Shown piece after piece: positions 8,285 to 14,924 of a stretch of 16,497 bases of DNA (position 1 is its first letter; each line of letters starts with the position of its first letter). Location of the stretch: the NCBI GenBank assembly GCA_030613225.1, contig JAUWMJ010000015.1:1-16497 (forward strand), read 5' to 3'. The notes beneath the pieces are model-generated. The model was not told where the DNA came from, searched no databases, and saw only the letters and a list, made by a program, of their open reading frames with translations. Position numbers and translations under genes: made by a program. This DNA comes from Desulfobacterales bacterium. Lineage in GTDB: Bacteria; Desulfobacterota; Desulfobacteria; Desulfobacterales; JAUWMJ01.

Positions 8285-9121
8285 ATGACAGCACAAATTG
8301 AAATCGTGCCCTATGATGGGATGGATAAGGGATTTTTATCACAGATCCAAACATGGGTTAAAAATGTTTTGGAAAAGGCTGACCCCTCATCTACACCTCC
8401 ATATCTCAGACTAACAATATGGAAAAATATTAAGGCTCTCCAAGAGTTTTATGACCAAGAAAAGGAAGATCTTGGCATTGTAACCAGCGAAGAATCAGAC
8501 TTTTTGGCTACTCATGAAGCCTGGAGGGGCTACCCAAGGATTCACATATGTCATGAAAGAGTAAAAGGAGTTCAGGATGCGGTTATTGAAGGTGTTTTGC
8601 ATCACGAAATAGGACATGCCCTCTTTCATGGAAGTATGGAATTTTATACGTTTAAATTTACAGATAGACTGCAGGAAGTGGCAAGGCTCGATGGTTTTGA
8701 TTTACATCTCCTCCAGCAGTGTGTGTATTTTCTCTCTATAGCAATAAAGGACTGGGAGGTGATACAGTGGTTAACCAAAATTGGGCTTGGGTCATGTCAG
8801 AAATCTCTTCTTGAGTATATGATGAACGATACGGAAGAGGAGCAAGAGGCTTGGGGAGTGGCAAAACACTCACCTGTTATAAAAAAAATTGGAATGGCCG
8901 CATTTCTAAAAATCATTTTGCCAATAGAGGCTATGATTTTAATAAGATCTGAAGATGCTCCAAAACTCAAGGATCAGTGGAAGGAAGCTTATAGTTGGCT
9001 GTCAGTGATGGAGCAGGATGGCCTCCTGCGGTTAAGCCAGAGGATAATGGAATTTGGAGAATCACGTTTTCAGGAGAAATTAGAGAATGCAGCCTATGGG
9101 CTGATTGAAGAGTCTTTCTAA
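8285..9121 (+). CDS. Putative HExxH zinc metalloprotease-like protein
   Basis: A 278-residue protein with no signal peptide or clear membrane segment. A zincin motif, HHEIGHALFHG, gives H107-E108-x-x-H111 in a helix preceded by hydrophobic residues (VIEGVL), as in active metalloproteases. A later helix with KDWEV (E158) could supply the third zinc ligand, as in gluzincins, but that is a guess. I do not recognise the family. The ribosome site before ATG 8285 is poor. The next gene, also a zinc protease, follows after 66 bp on the same strand, so the two may be co-transcribed. The first may be cytoplasmic and the second exported. Confidence 0.6.
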   Translation: MTAQIEIVPYDGMDKGFLSQIQTWVKNVLEKADPSSTPPYLRLTIWKNIKALQEFYDQEKEDLGIVTSEESDFLATHEAWRGYPRIHICHERVKGVQDAVIEGVLHHEIGHALFHGSMEFYTFKFTDRLQEVARLDGFDLHLLQQCVYFLSIAIKDWEVIQWLTKIGLGSCQKSLLEYMMNDTEEEQEAWGVAKHSPVIKKIGMAAFLKIILPIEAMILIRSEDAPKLKDQWKEAYSWLSVMEQDGLLRLSQRIMEFGESRFQEKLENAAYGLIEESF

Positions 9122-9187
9122 ACGAAGGACGCATTTTAATAACATACGAGTGATTGTCAGACATATTTTGCAAATACCAGATCCAAT

Positions 9188-10141
9188 TTGAAACGAATGA
9201 AAAGGACCATTTATCTTATCATTTCACTATCATTTACCTTATGCATAGCCATGGCATTTATACCACCTAATCCAGGAGAAACTCTGCGAGCTATAGGAAA
9301 TATAAAAGATCTTCCAATCGCTTTACAGAGGGCATTGAACCCGAGCAATGACTTTGAAATTGTATCTATTCCGAACAGTGGCGATTGGCTCGCTGAACAT
9401 TTTGAACCCGGCCAAAGTTTTGACAATTTTACAAGCATCAGCCCAGCTAAACCGGACAGGTATCGAAATAAAATCTACCTCCAACCTTTGGGCGACTTTA
9501 TTGATGGTCAAAGCCCTTGCCTTGAAAAGCTGAAAGCATTCACAACCTCTTATTTTATGATGGATACGAATATTCTCCCGGTATTGCCTATTAAGGGATC
9601 TAAGCTATCTAGTCGTAGAAATCCCTATACCCGAAATCGGCAGATATTGACCCACGATGTATTGATATTGCTCAAGAAAAGGCAGCCCTTTGATGCATTT
9701 TGTGTCTTGGCAATTACCATGGAAGACCTGTACCCGGATCCTTCCTGGAATTTTGTTTTCGGGCAGGCTTCCCCTCAAGACGGTGTTGGTGTTTTTAGCT
9801 TTGCACGTTATGACCCGGTGTTCTATGGTGAAAAAAGAAGAAAAAATTCCCAAGGGGTTTTGCTTCGGAGAAGTTGTAAAGTCCTGGCGCATGAAACAGG
9901 TCATATGTTTTCGCTGGCGCACTGTATATACTTTCAATGCCTGATGAACGGCTCTAACCATTTGCAGGAGAGTGATGCGCGTCCATTCTCCCTTTGCCCT
10001 GTTTGTCTACGCAAACTTCAGTTCGGTATCGGATTCGATGTGGTTGATCGCTATCAGAAACTCCTTGATTTTTATAAAAGGGCGGGTTTTGAGAATGAAG
10101 CCGGATGGGTATCAAAACGTTTGAAATGGATTTTGAACTAA
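9188..10141 (+). CDS. Exported archaemetzincin-family zinc metalloprotease
   Basis: A 317-residue protein. Residues 1-23 are a Sec-type signal peptide (basic start, hydrophobic core ISLSFTLCIAMAF). Near the C-terminus is the archaemetzincin signature: H235-E-T-G-H239 ending with H245, C246 and C251, the Met-turn M253 in CLMNGS, E261 and D263, then C270 and C273 of LCPVC, giving the catalytic zinc and the second Cys-rich zinc site. The Gly normally at the third position after H239 is Ser242, which is unusual. The start could be TTG 9188 or ATG 9197, and both keep the signal peptide. Family substrates are unknown in bacteria, and an exported form fits a periplasmic or extracellular peptidase. 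It ends only a few bases before an MFS gene fragment. Confidence 0.85.
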   Translation: MKRMKRTIYLIISLSFTLCIAMAFIPPNPGETLRAIGNIKDLPIALQRALNPSNDFEIVSIPNSGDWLAEHFEPGQSFDNFTSISPAKPDRYRNKIYLQPLGDFIDGQSPCLEKLKAFTTSYFMMDTNILPVLPIKGSKLSSRRNPYTRNRQILTHDVLILLKKRQPFDAFCVLAITMEDLYPDPSWNFVFGQASPQDGVGVFSFARYDPVFYGEKRRKNSQGVLLRRSCKVLAHETGHMFSLAHCIYFQCLMNGSNHLQESDARPFSLCPVCLRKLQFGIGFDVVDRYQKLLDFYKRAGFENEAGWVSKRLKWILN

Positions 10142-10143
10142 TT

Positions 10144-10503
10144 AAGCCGATATTTTATTGGACACATGGACTGATGACTCCCGCGCTTTTACTTTTCCTG
10201 AATCTATCCGGAAGCTGGATATATCTTGGGGCGTTTACGGCAGGGTTGTTCGTGCTGGCAACTCTCCCTATCGGGGTTGTCATGGCCCAGGAGTTGGCTC
10301 CCAGGGGACGATCAATGGTAGCCAGCCTGATGATGGGCTTTGCCTACGGTCTAGGTGGTATAGTTTCGCCGGTGATCGGAAAACTATCCGACCTGTTTTC
10401 CATCCAAACGGTTTTGCAGTACGTGACCTTCATCCCGCTTCTGACCCTTGTTATAATTTTTTTCTTTCCCGATATCGGCAGGAAAAAGCATCATTTAAAT
10501 TAA
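10144..10503 (+). pseudogene. MFS transporter, C-terminal fragment
   Basis: About 119 codons encode the last transmembrane helices of a major-facilitator transporter of the fosmidomycin-resistance (Fsr) type. Key blocks are FTAGLFVLATLPIGVVMAQE, LAPRGRSMVASLMMGFAYG, GGIVSPVIGKLSDLF and a final hydrophobic helix before FPDIGRKKHH. The preceding eight or nine helices are missing, and homology begins right after the stop of the archaemetzincin gene at 10141. An in-frame ATG at 10105 lies inside that gene and is not a credible start. The join looks like a recombination scar that removed the 5' two thirds. Confidence 0.8.
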
Positions 10504-10962
10504 CCACAAATCGCAAAACCAACAACAAATGCCAGGGCCGGAAAATTCTCTCTAATCTCTTTAAGCTCCTCGTGATAGCTTTGATACCTATCTTTTTGGT
10601 CTGGCGCATGAGCCAGTATGAGCGTTGAAGGAGGAGTAATGCCCTCTGATGTGGCGCAAGATGCCACAGCGCAAGAGGTAAAGCCTGTTGCTGGCAAAGG
10701 GGCTCTGTGCACTTGGCGGGCCCTAAGGTCAACGCGCCGTATTTCTCTCCCGACCCGAAACACACGCTTGTGAACGTCAACAGATATATCCATAACCTGA
10801 TTTAAATTGATTTTTTCGGCAATCCATGTAATTTTCATCTCGACTTTTCCTTTTGTTACAAAATAGTTTGATATAATATGAATAATTGGATATTATAATT
10901 TAATTTACAGAACAAGCCACCTTCTTTATTCTTTAACTAATAGTATGTTTACCTGACATTTT
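10504..10962. other. Gene-free stretch with a possible mobile-element remnant
   Basis: A minus-strand frame at 10500-10838 is open for 112 codons. Its first 25-30 codons contain a V-DVHK string reminiscent of the start of IS110-type transposases. The rest is low-complexity Pro/Ala/Ser/Thr of the kind produced by spurious frames in repeated DNA. I do not call it as a gene. The remainder is AT-rich, and the right end leads into the first attC-like site. Confidence 0.35.
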
Positions 10963-11025
10963 ACTCTACGCTCCAAAATGCAGGTGAACACAAACGCGAT
11001 GGCCCCCAAAAACGGGGCGTTATCC
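10963..11025 (+). other. Degenerate attC-like site upstream of the toxin-antitoxin pair
   Basis: The segment starts ACTCTAC-GCTCC and ends GGGGC-GTTATCC, 63 bp, with arms ACGCTCC/GGGGCGT pairing across an unpaired middle. The left box differs from RYYYAAC and the right from GTTRRRY at one or two positions. Length and layout fit a short integron attC, and the toxin-antitoxin genes start 48 bp downstream. On its own it would be weak; the other sites in the array raise its value. Confidence 0.4.
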
Positions 11026-11069
11026 GGCTCGAAACGAATGGAAGTAATTCAAGATTAGGAGGTATCTAA

Positions 11070-11300
<231 letters not shown>

Positions 11301-11308
11301 GTAAGAAA

Positions 11309-11686
11309 ATGAAATTCAAAATCGATGAAAATTTGCCTGTCGAGGTTGCAAATTTACTCACAGAACAAGGACACGATGCACTAACTGTGTTTCAAGAAAA
11401 CCTTGATGGAGCCCCTGACAGTTACATTTCAATTGTCTGCCGAAGAGAGAAACGTGCTTTAATAACTTTAGATATCGATTTTGCCGATATCCGCTCTTAT
11501 CCACCAAAGGATTTTTCAGGTTTGATTGTCCTTCGACTGAAAAGGCAGGATAAACCCCATGTGCTATCAGTTATCAAACGTCTTATCAGGTTATTACCAA
11601 ACGAGCCTCTTGAGCATCACCTTTGGATAGTTGAGGAGGAAAGAGTAAGAATAAGCGGCAAAGACAATCATAAAGTGGCCAGCTAA
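11309..11686 (+). CDS. DUF5615 (PIN-like) toxin
   Basis: A 125-residue protein with the DUF5615/Mut7-C-like PIN fold: KFKIDENLP at residues 3-10 (D6), GHDALTV (D23), and LITLDIDFADIRSYPP with D55 and D57, the acidic cluster expected to bind metal and cleave RNA. It is preceded by its DUF433 antitoxin. It ends at a TAA that overlaps the left end of a large attC-like palindrome, a position typical of integron cassettes. The expected role is an RNase toxin that penalises loss of the cassette. Confidence 0.85.
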   Translation: MKFKIDENLPVEVANLLTEQGHDALTVFQENLDGAPDSYISIVCRREKRALITLDIDFADIRSYPPKDFSGLIVLRLKRQDKPHVLSVIKRLIRLLPNEPLEHHLWIVEEERVRISGKDNHKVAS

Positions 11687-11807
11687 TAACATTCACTCTG
11701 ACACCAAAAGCCTATCCGTTTTTTTCATTTTCACCTACATAGTTAAAAGTAGTTTTTGCCAATGTTTTTATGGCTTTGGGTGCAGGTGATGCGAATGTAG
11801 GTTTAGA
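11684..11807 (+). other. Large attC-like site after the toxin gene
   Basis: A 124-bp imperfect inverted repeat. The left arm TAATAACATTCACTCTGACA plus CCAAAAGCC (11684-11712) pairs with the right arm GGCTTTGGGTGCAGG plus TGATGCGAATGTAGGTTTAG (11772-11806), leaving several unpaired bases on one side. The outer AAC and GTT are in the positions of the attC R'' and R' boxes, although the right box GTTTAGA does not fully match GTTRRRY. Length is within the attC range. Confidence 0.55.
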
Positions 11808-12057
11808 TAAAAATGAATGAATTATTTGAATGGGTTGAGCAATCTTGAAAACCTTAAATCTGAAAGGTGTCCCCGAGAACTCCTATGGAAAGTAGTTTTA
11901 TTCAGCCACGTTTTATCCATTATTCCTTCTGCTTAACCGCTTGATTTTTTTTAAATTTCTGGTATGCTGTCTAAACAGATTGAGCTTTTATGCCAAACGG
12001 AACGGTTGATAAAATTCTATTCGTTAAAAATTCAAAAGAAATATTTCCCATAATTTA
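11808..12057 (+). other. Nearly empty cassette segment
   Basis: This stretch lies between two attC-like sites. It holds an 11-codon frame (11813-11848, ATG five bases after the site, reading MNELFEWVEQS) that looks like the beginning of a lost gene. It also holds a promoter and a 22-codon frame ending at 12058. No larger gene is visible on either strand. Confidence 0.4.
11941..11968 (+). promoter_or_regulatory. Candidate sigma-70 promoter with extended -10
   Basis: TTGATT at 11941-11946 and TATGCT at 11963-11968 are 16 bp apart, with TGG directly before the -10 box (extended -10). It points toward the PD-(D/E)XK nuclease gene about 200 bp downstream and could drive that cassette and those after it. 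Confidence 0.45.
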
Positions 12058-12058
12058 A
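11990..12058 (+). CDS. Very small ORF, 22 aa, doubtful
   Basis: ATG to TAA, encoding MPNGTVDKILFV and ending KEIFPII. It begins about 22 bp after the candidate -10 box and ends exactly at the left edge of the next attC-like site, as cassette genes tend to do. It has no convincing ribosome site and no recognisable family. It could be a leader peptide or chance. Confidence 0.2.
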   Translation: MPNGTVDKILFVKNSKEIFPII

Positions 12059-12145
12059 CTTAACATACGGATACGTGGAAATATTTTCCAGATATATATA
12101 GTTCTACATCATAGAAATAATTCCTGTCTATTAACAACGTTGGGC
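12058..12145 (+). other. attC-like site upstream of the PD-(D/E)XK nuclease
   Basis: Left box ACTTAAC (12058-12064) matches RYYYAAC, and right box GTTGGGC (12139-12145) matches GTTRRRY. Between them ATACGTGGAAATATTT pairs imperfectly with AAATAATTCCTGTCTAT. Total length is 88 bp. The nuclease ATG follows 22 bp after the right box. A shortened relative of the same sequence lies at 14838-14893. Confidence 0.6.
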
Positions 12146-12167
12146 AGACATACATTAAGGGTTTTAA

Positions 12168-13133
12168 ATGGCAAAGCCTGTTTACATATATGCATTTGAT
12201 AATCTCGGCCCAGAACGCTTCGTAAAGCTATGTGGTTTAATACTTGCTTCGCGATACAAAGGCTTTCTTCTCGGAGGGGTTGGGCCAGACGGTGGTATTG
12301 ATGGGGAGATTGATAACTTTTTAGGGAGTTGGCAACCAGAGATAGATTCGCCCCTCCTCAACGAGATAGTACACGCAAGGGGAAAGGTAGTTTTTCAATT
12401 TAAGCATAAAGTTACAGCACGAGTAGGTCAAGCAAGAGCGCGAAAAGAGTTGCTGAACCTTTACAAGAGCACCAACAGCATAAAAAGTGAATTTAAGAAA
12501 AAGTTGATTAAAGAGCAGAGTCCATTTGCTTATGTTCTTGTTACAAATGTTGAAATAAATTCCAACTTTAGAACAAACTTCATCAAGCAATGTCGGTCTG
12601 AAAATCCAAAAATTCAACATTACCAGATAATAGGATTAGACGAACTTGAGCTATGGGTCACTATGGAGCAACAAATTCGACACCACTTTTTTCCTACTAT
12701 TTTTGGCCCACATCAGTATAACTTACGTATTAAAATTTCGTTTGGTGAGGTAATGTTGGGCCACCATGGATATGGTATATCGGATAGAAAAAGCCTATTT
12801 CAGATTTCCATTCTAAATATTGGCATAGCCCCCTCTTATGTGGATTCAATAAAGGTAAATGTGATTGAAAACAACACGAGAAAAGAATTGCAAATAATCC
12901 AAGCGCCGGGTGATAGATTGATGGATAGCATAAATCACAAAGCGGGGGAGGCTATCGAACCAGGAAGGAGATCGGTATACAGTTATGAATTAGATTTCAT
13001 ATCTGAAATATTCAGCAGAAATAGTAACGTTTTTCCATTTGAAATCGTTGTTTATGATGAAATTGGAAATGCGTATCGGTGCGAAATCAGTGATGAAATG
13101 AGAGATATCTTATTAGATTATAACGAAAAATAA
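12168..13133 (+). CDS. PD-(D/E)XK nuclease with C-terminal beta-rich domain
   Basis: A 321-residue soluble protein. The N-terminal part has a restriction-endonuclease-like (Mrr-type) core: a helix with LGPERFVKLCGLILASRYKG, the motif GPDGGID (D41, active-site D45), and a strand VVFQFKHK giving Q77-x-K79, that is D...QxK. Residues about 125-175 add a VLVTN strand and a GLDELELW helix. From about residue 180 the protein is beta-strand rich and may be a recognition or binding domain. The expected role is DNA cleavage, possibly defence against foreign DNA, with unknown specificity. No methyltransferase partner is present. It occupies one cassette: right box of one attC-like site 22 bp before the ATG, left box of the next 12 bp after the stop. 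Confidence 0.7.
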   Translation: MAKPVYIYAFDNLGPERFVKLCGLILASRYKGFLLGGVGPDGGIDGEIDNFLGSWQPEIDSPLLNEIVHARGKVVFQFKHKVTARVGQARARKELLNLYKSTNSIKSEFKKKLIKEQSPFAYVLVTNVEINSNFRTNFIKQCRSENPKIQHYQIIGLDELELWVTMEQQIRHHFFPTIFGPHQYNLRIKISFGEVMLGHHGYGISDRKSLFQISILNIGIAPSYVDSIKVNVIENNTRKELQIIQAPGDRLMDSINHKAGEAIEPGRRSVYSYELDFISEIFSRNSNVFPFEIVVYDEIGNAYRCEISDEMRDILLDYNEK

Positions 13134-13144
13134 GCAGTTGAAGT

Positions 13145-13201
13145 GTCCAACGAGGCTCTTTAGCCGACAGCTATTCGTTGTTGCTAAAGAGCAGGTTAGA
13201 T
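13145..13201 (+). other. attC recombination site, 57 bp, well formed
   Basis: Left box GTCCAAC (13145-13151) fits RYYYAAC. Right box GTTAGAT (13195-13201) fits GTTRRRY. Between them GCTCTTTAGC (13155-13164) and GCTAAAGAGC (13183-13192) are perfect 10-bp inverted arms around an 18-nt loop. The spacers differ in length (GAG left, AG right), which leaves the unpaired base expected of attC. The 57-bp length equals the shortest known attC sites. It sits exactly between two same-strand genes. Confidence 0.8.
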
Positions 13202-13256
13202 GGAAAATAAATATACTCGTAGATAGCCTTATATACTCTTAAAGGGGAGAAAAACC

Positions 13257-13997
13257 GTGGCAGGTAAAAAACAAATAAAGGATATGGGAAGCAATAAAAA
13301 TATCAATATCTCAATCAAGGTTGCTGAGGAAGTATTTAGGAAGTTGGGGATAGATCCGAAGGAAAGCTGTCTTATGGACGTAAAGAAGGTTATCTTTGAA
13401 CTTTACGGAATATCAAATCCCGAAATTACTGTGATTAATTCCGAAAAAACACTTTATAAACAAACTCCAAATAGTGCTTACAGCATAAAAATAACAGATA
13501 AAGAAATGAGAAAATTCATGAAGTTATTTGACCTTTCAGAGAATGATTGGTTTCAAGAAAGTATAGGTAGACGAATTGAAAAAGATATTTTGAGTGGTCA
13601 AATATTTTCCCATGAAGAAAATTCTAATGATACCTCTAAATTAAGTGACGTAGGAATGACTGAAGATGATCAATCATTTCCTGAAGGTAAGAAAAAATTG
13701 CGTAAACATTTAGTTCGAGAGAGAAATCAGTCTCTAGTTTCAAGAAAAAAAGGAATCGCAAAGCAAGAAGGAAAATTACGTTGTTGCGTTTGTGAATTTT
13801 CATTTGAAGAATATTATGGTGATATAGGAAAGGATTATATTGAAGCACACCATGTATTGCCTGTTTCAGAGTTAAAAGAAGATTGCAAAACACGCTTAGA
13901 AGATATTGTGTTGGTATGTTCAAATTGTCATCGGATATTGCATAGAAAGCGTCCTTGGCTAGGTGTAAATGAATTAAAAAGCATACTGAAAAAGTAA
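13257..13997 (+). CDS. HNH endonuclease (McrA-like) with novel N-terminal region
   Basis: A 246-residue protein. The C-terminal third is an HNH domain of the McrA-like type: C176-x-x-C179, FEEYYGDIGKDYIEAHHV with H198 H199, LEDIVLVCSNCHRILH with C221, C224, H225 and H229, giving the beta-beta-alpha metal site plus structural zinc Cys. Residues about 15-110 contain a region beginning NINISIKVAEEVFRKLG and ending near DLSENDWF that I do not recognise. A Glu/Asp/Ser-rich linker follows. GTG 13257 is chosen because AAAGGGGAG lies about 8 nt upstream. The gene starts 55 bp after the right box of the 57-bp attC, so it is a second nuclease cassette. Target and role are unknown. Defence or modification-dependent restriction is plausible. 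Confidence 0.8.
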   Translation: MAGKKQIKDMGSNKNINISIKVAEEVFRKLGIDPKESCLMDVKKVIFELYGISNPEITVINSEKTLYKQTPNSAYSIKITDKEMRKFMKLFDLSENDWFQESIGRRIEKDILSGQIFSHEENSNDTSKLSDVGMTEDDQSFPEGKKKLRKHLVRERNQSLVSRKKGIAKQEGKLRCCVCEFSFEEYYGDIGKDYIEAHHVLPVSELKEDCKTRLEDIVLVCSNCHRILHRKRPWLGVNELKSILKK

Positions 13998-14002
13998 GGA
14001 GT

Positions 14003-14148
14003 AATGAGTTAGCGTCTTTACATTTACAAAAAAATCAATGAGGTCGAAAAAAAATAGAAGTTTTTCACAATTAAAGGAAATAAGAGATAAAGACCAGCGG
14101 GTTTGTTAAACAAGACGCTATGTGTCTTCTTTAGCCAAGTAACTCATT
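14003..14148. repeat. Long imperfect inverted repeat after the HNH gene
   Basis: AATGAGTTA (14003-14011) pairs with TAACTCATT (14140-14148), and GCGTCTT (14012-14018) pairs with AAGACGC (14112-14118). Partial pairing continues inward (TTTACAAA / GTTTGTTAAAC). The outer boxes do not fit RYYYAAC...GTTRRRY in either orientation, so it is not a standard attC. Its place between two cassette genes is still where one is expected. Confidence 0.55.
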
Positions 14149-14158
14149 CATTAATAAA

Positions 14159-14677
14159 ATGGAAAATCAATTATTTATAATCCCTATATTCCTTCGGTCA
14201 TCGAGGAAATATGAACAGGAACGAATTAATAAGGAGAAAAAGGAGATCGAAAAGTGGGGACAATATCAGCTTGGCAAACGTTTCGAGCTAAATTGGCCCC
14301 CATGGCAATACAATGATATCCTTGGTTTCTTTGAAGTACTCGTTAATTCTCATAAATTACTGTTTGTTCATAAATATAGTACTGAAAACAAGAGGATCAG
14401 TCGTAATCCAAATGAACGATAAAAACACAGGATAATCATATCACATGAGTTTAAAGAGTCGTCTTGTTACAAAAAGCTGGTCAAATATTTCAACAATCCG
14501 AAACTTGATCTTAGACATAGAATTTTAAAAATATTAGATGAACTTGATAAATACACAAAAAGGAAAAAATACTTTATAGATGTTAGCCACTACAAAAATG
14601 TCATTAACAGTATGGACATTGAAGAATTTATTAAAATTAGCCATTCTGAATTAGAGGGGACTTCTGGGTCAGGATAG
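14159..14677 (+). pseudogene. Hypothetical cassette gene interrupted by one in-frame TAA
   Basis: From ATG 14159 a frame runs 87 codons to TAA at 14420-14422. The same frame then continues without interruption to TAG at 14675-14677, 172 codons in all. Both halves have similar Lys/Glu/Ile-rich, protein-like composition. The first half includes KKEIEKWGQYQLGKRFELNW and PPWQYNDILGFFEVL. The second includes KYFNNPKLDLRHRILKILDEL and DVSHYKNVINSMDIEEF. I do not recognise the family. It is most simply a recent nonsense mutation. A shorter real 87-residue protein is the alternative. No clear ribosome site precedes the ATG. Confidence 0.5.
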
Positions 14678-14679
14678 AA

Positions 14680-14835
14680 TTGCGGTGCGCACAACCTACA
14701 GGCAGAGAGTTTCCGACCCGCACCCTTTCGGTATGTGCGGCGGGTTCCCAATTCCACCATAGCTCACGTTTCCGCAAACTCCCGTTTTATCCCGGGCAGC
14801 CGGATTTCCCGAGTCCGGTTGGCGACCCAGATGTG
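14680..14835. other. GC-rich structured patch, possible mobile-element remnant
   Basis: About 155 bp much richer in G+C than the flanking cassette DNA. It contains several strong short hairpins, including CCGCAC/GTGCGG around an 11-nt loop, and AGCCGGA/TCCGGTT around 9 nt. The latter resembles a trimmed group II intron domain V stem. No protein-coding match is visible. I think it is the scar of an inserted element but cannot name it. Confidence 0.3.
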
Positions 14836-14837
14836 TG

Positions 14838-14893
14838 AATAATTTAATATAAGAATACGTGGGAATATTTTTCGTCTATTAACAATGTTCGGC
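14838..14893 (+). other. Degenerate attC-like repeat, shortened relative of 12058-12145
   Basis: It shares ATAATTTAA, ATACGTGG-AATATTTT and TCTATTAACAA-GTT-GGC with the 88-bp site upstream of the PD-(D/E)XK gene. It lacks about 40 bp of that site's middle. The right box is GTTCGGC, one change from GTTRRRY, and the left box is not clear. The downstream gene fragment starts 31 bp later, as with the first copy. Confidence 0.45.
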
Positions 14894-14924
14894 AAAACTA
14901 AATGTATTAAGAGGTTAGTTGTAC

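Noticed and set aside
8003..8296. 97-codon minus-strand frame as a gene
   Set aside because: It overlaps the start of the metalloprotease gene, covers a dispersed repeat copy, and has no ribosome site or recognisable domain.
10158..10628. 156-codon plus frame over the MFS fragment
   Set aside because: It is out of frame with the clear membrane-helix coding sequence and has the composition of a shadow frame.
10500..10838. 112-codon minus-strand frame beginning with a DVHK-like string, as an IS110 transposase
   Set aside because: Only a few residues resemble the IS110 start. The rest is low-complexity and matches no transposase motif, there are no terminal repeats, and there is no ribosome site.
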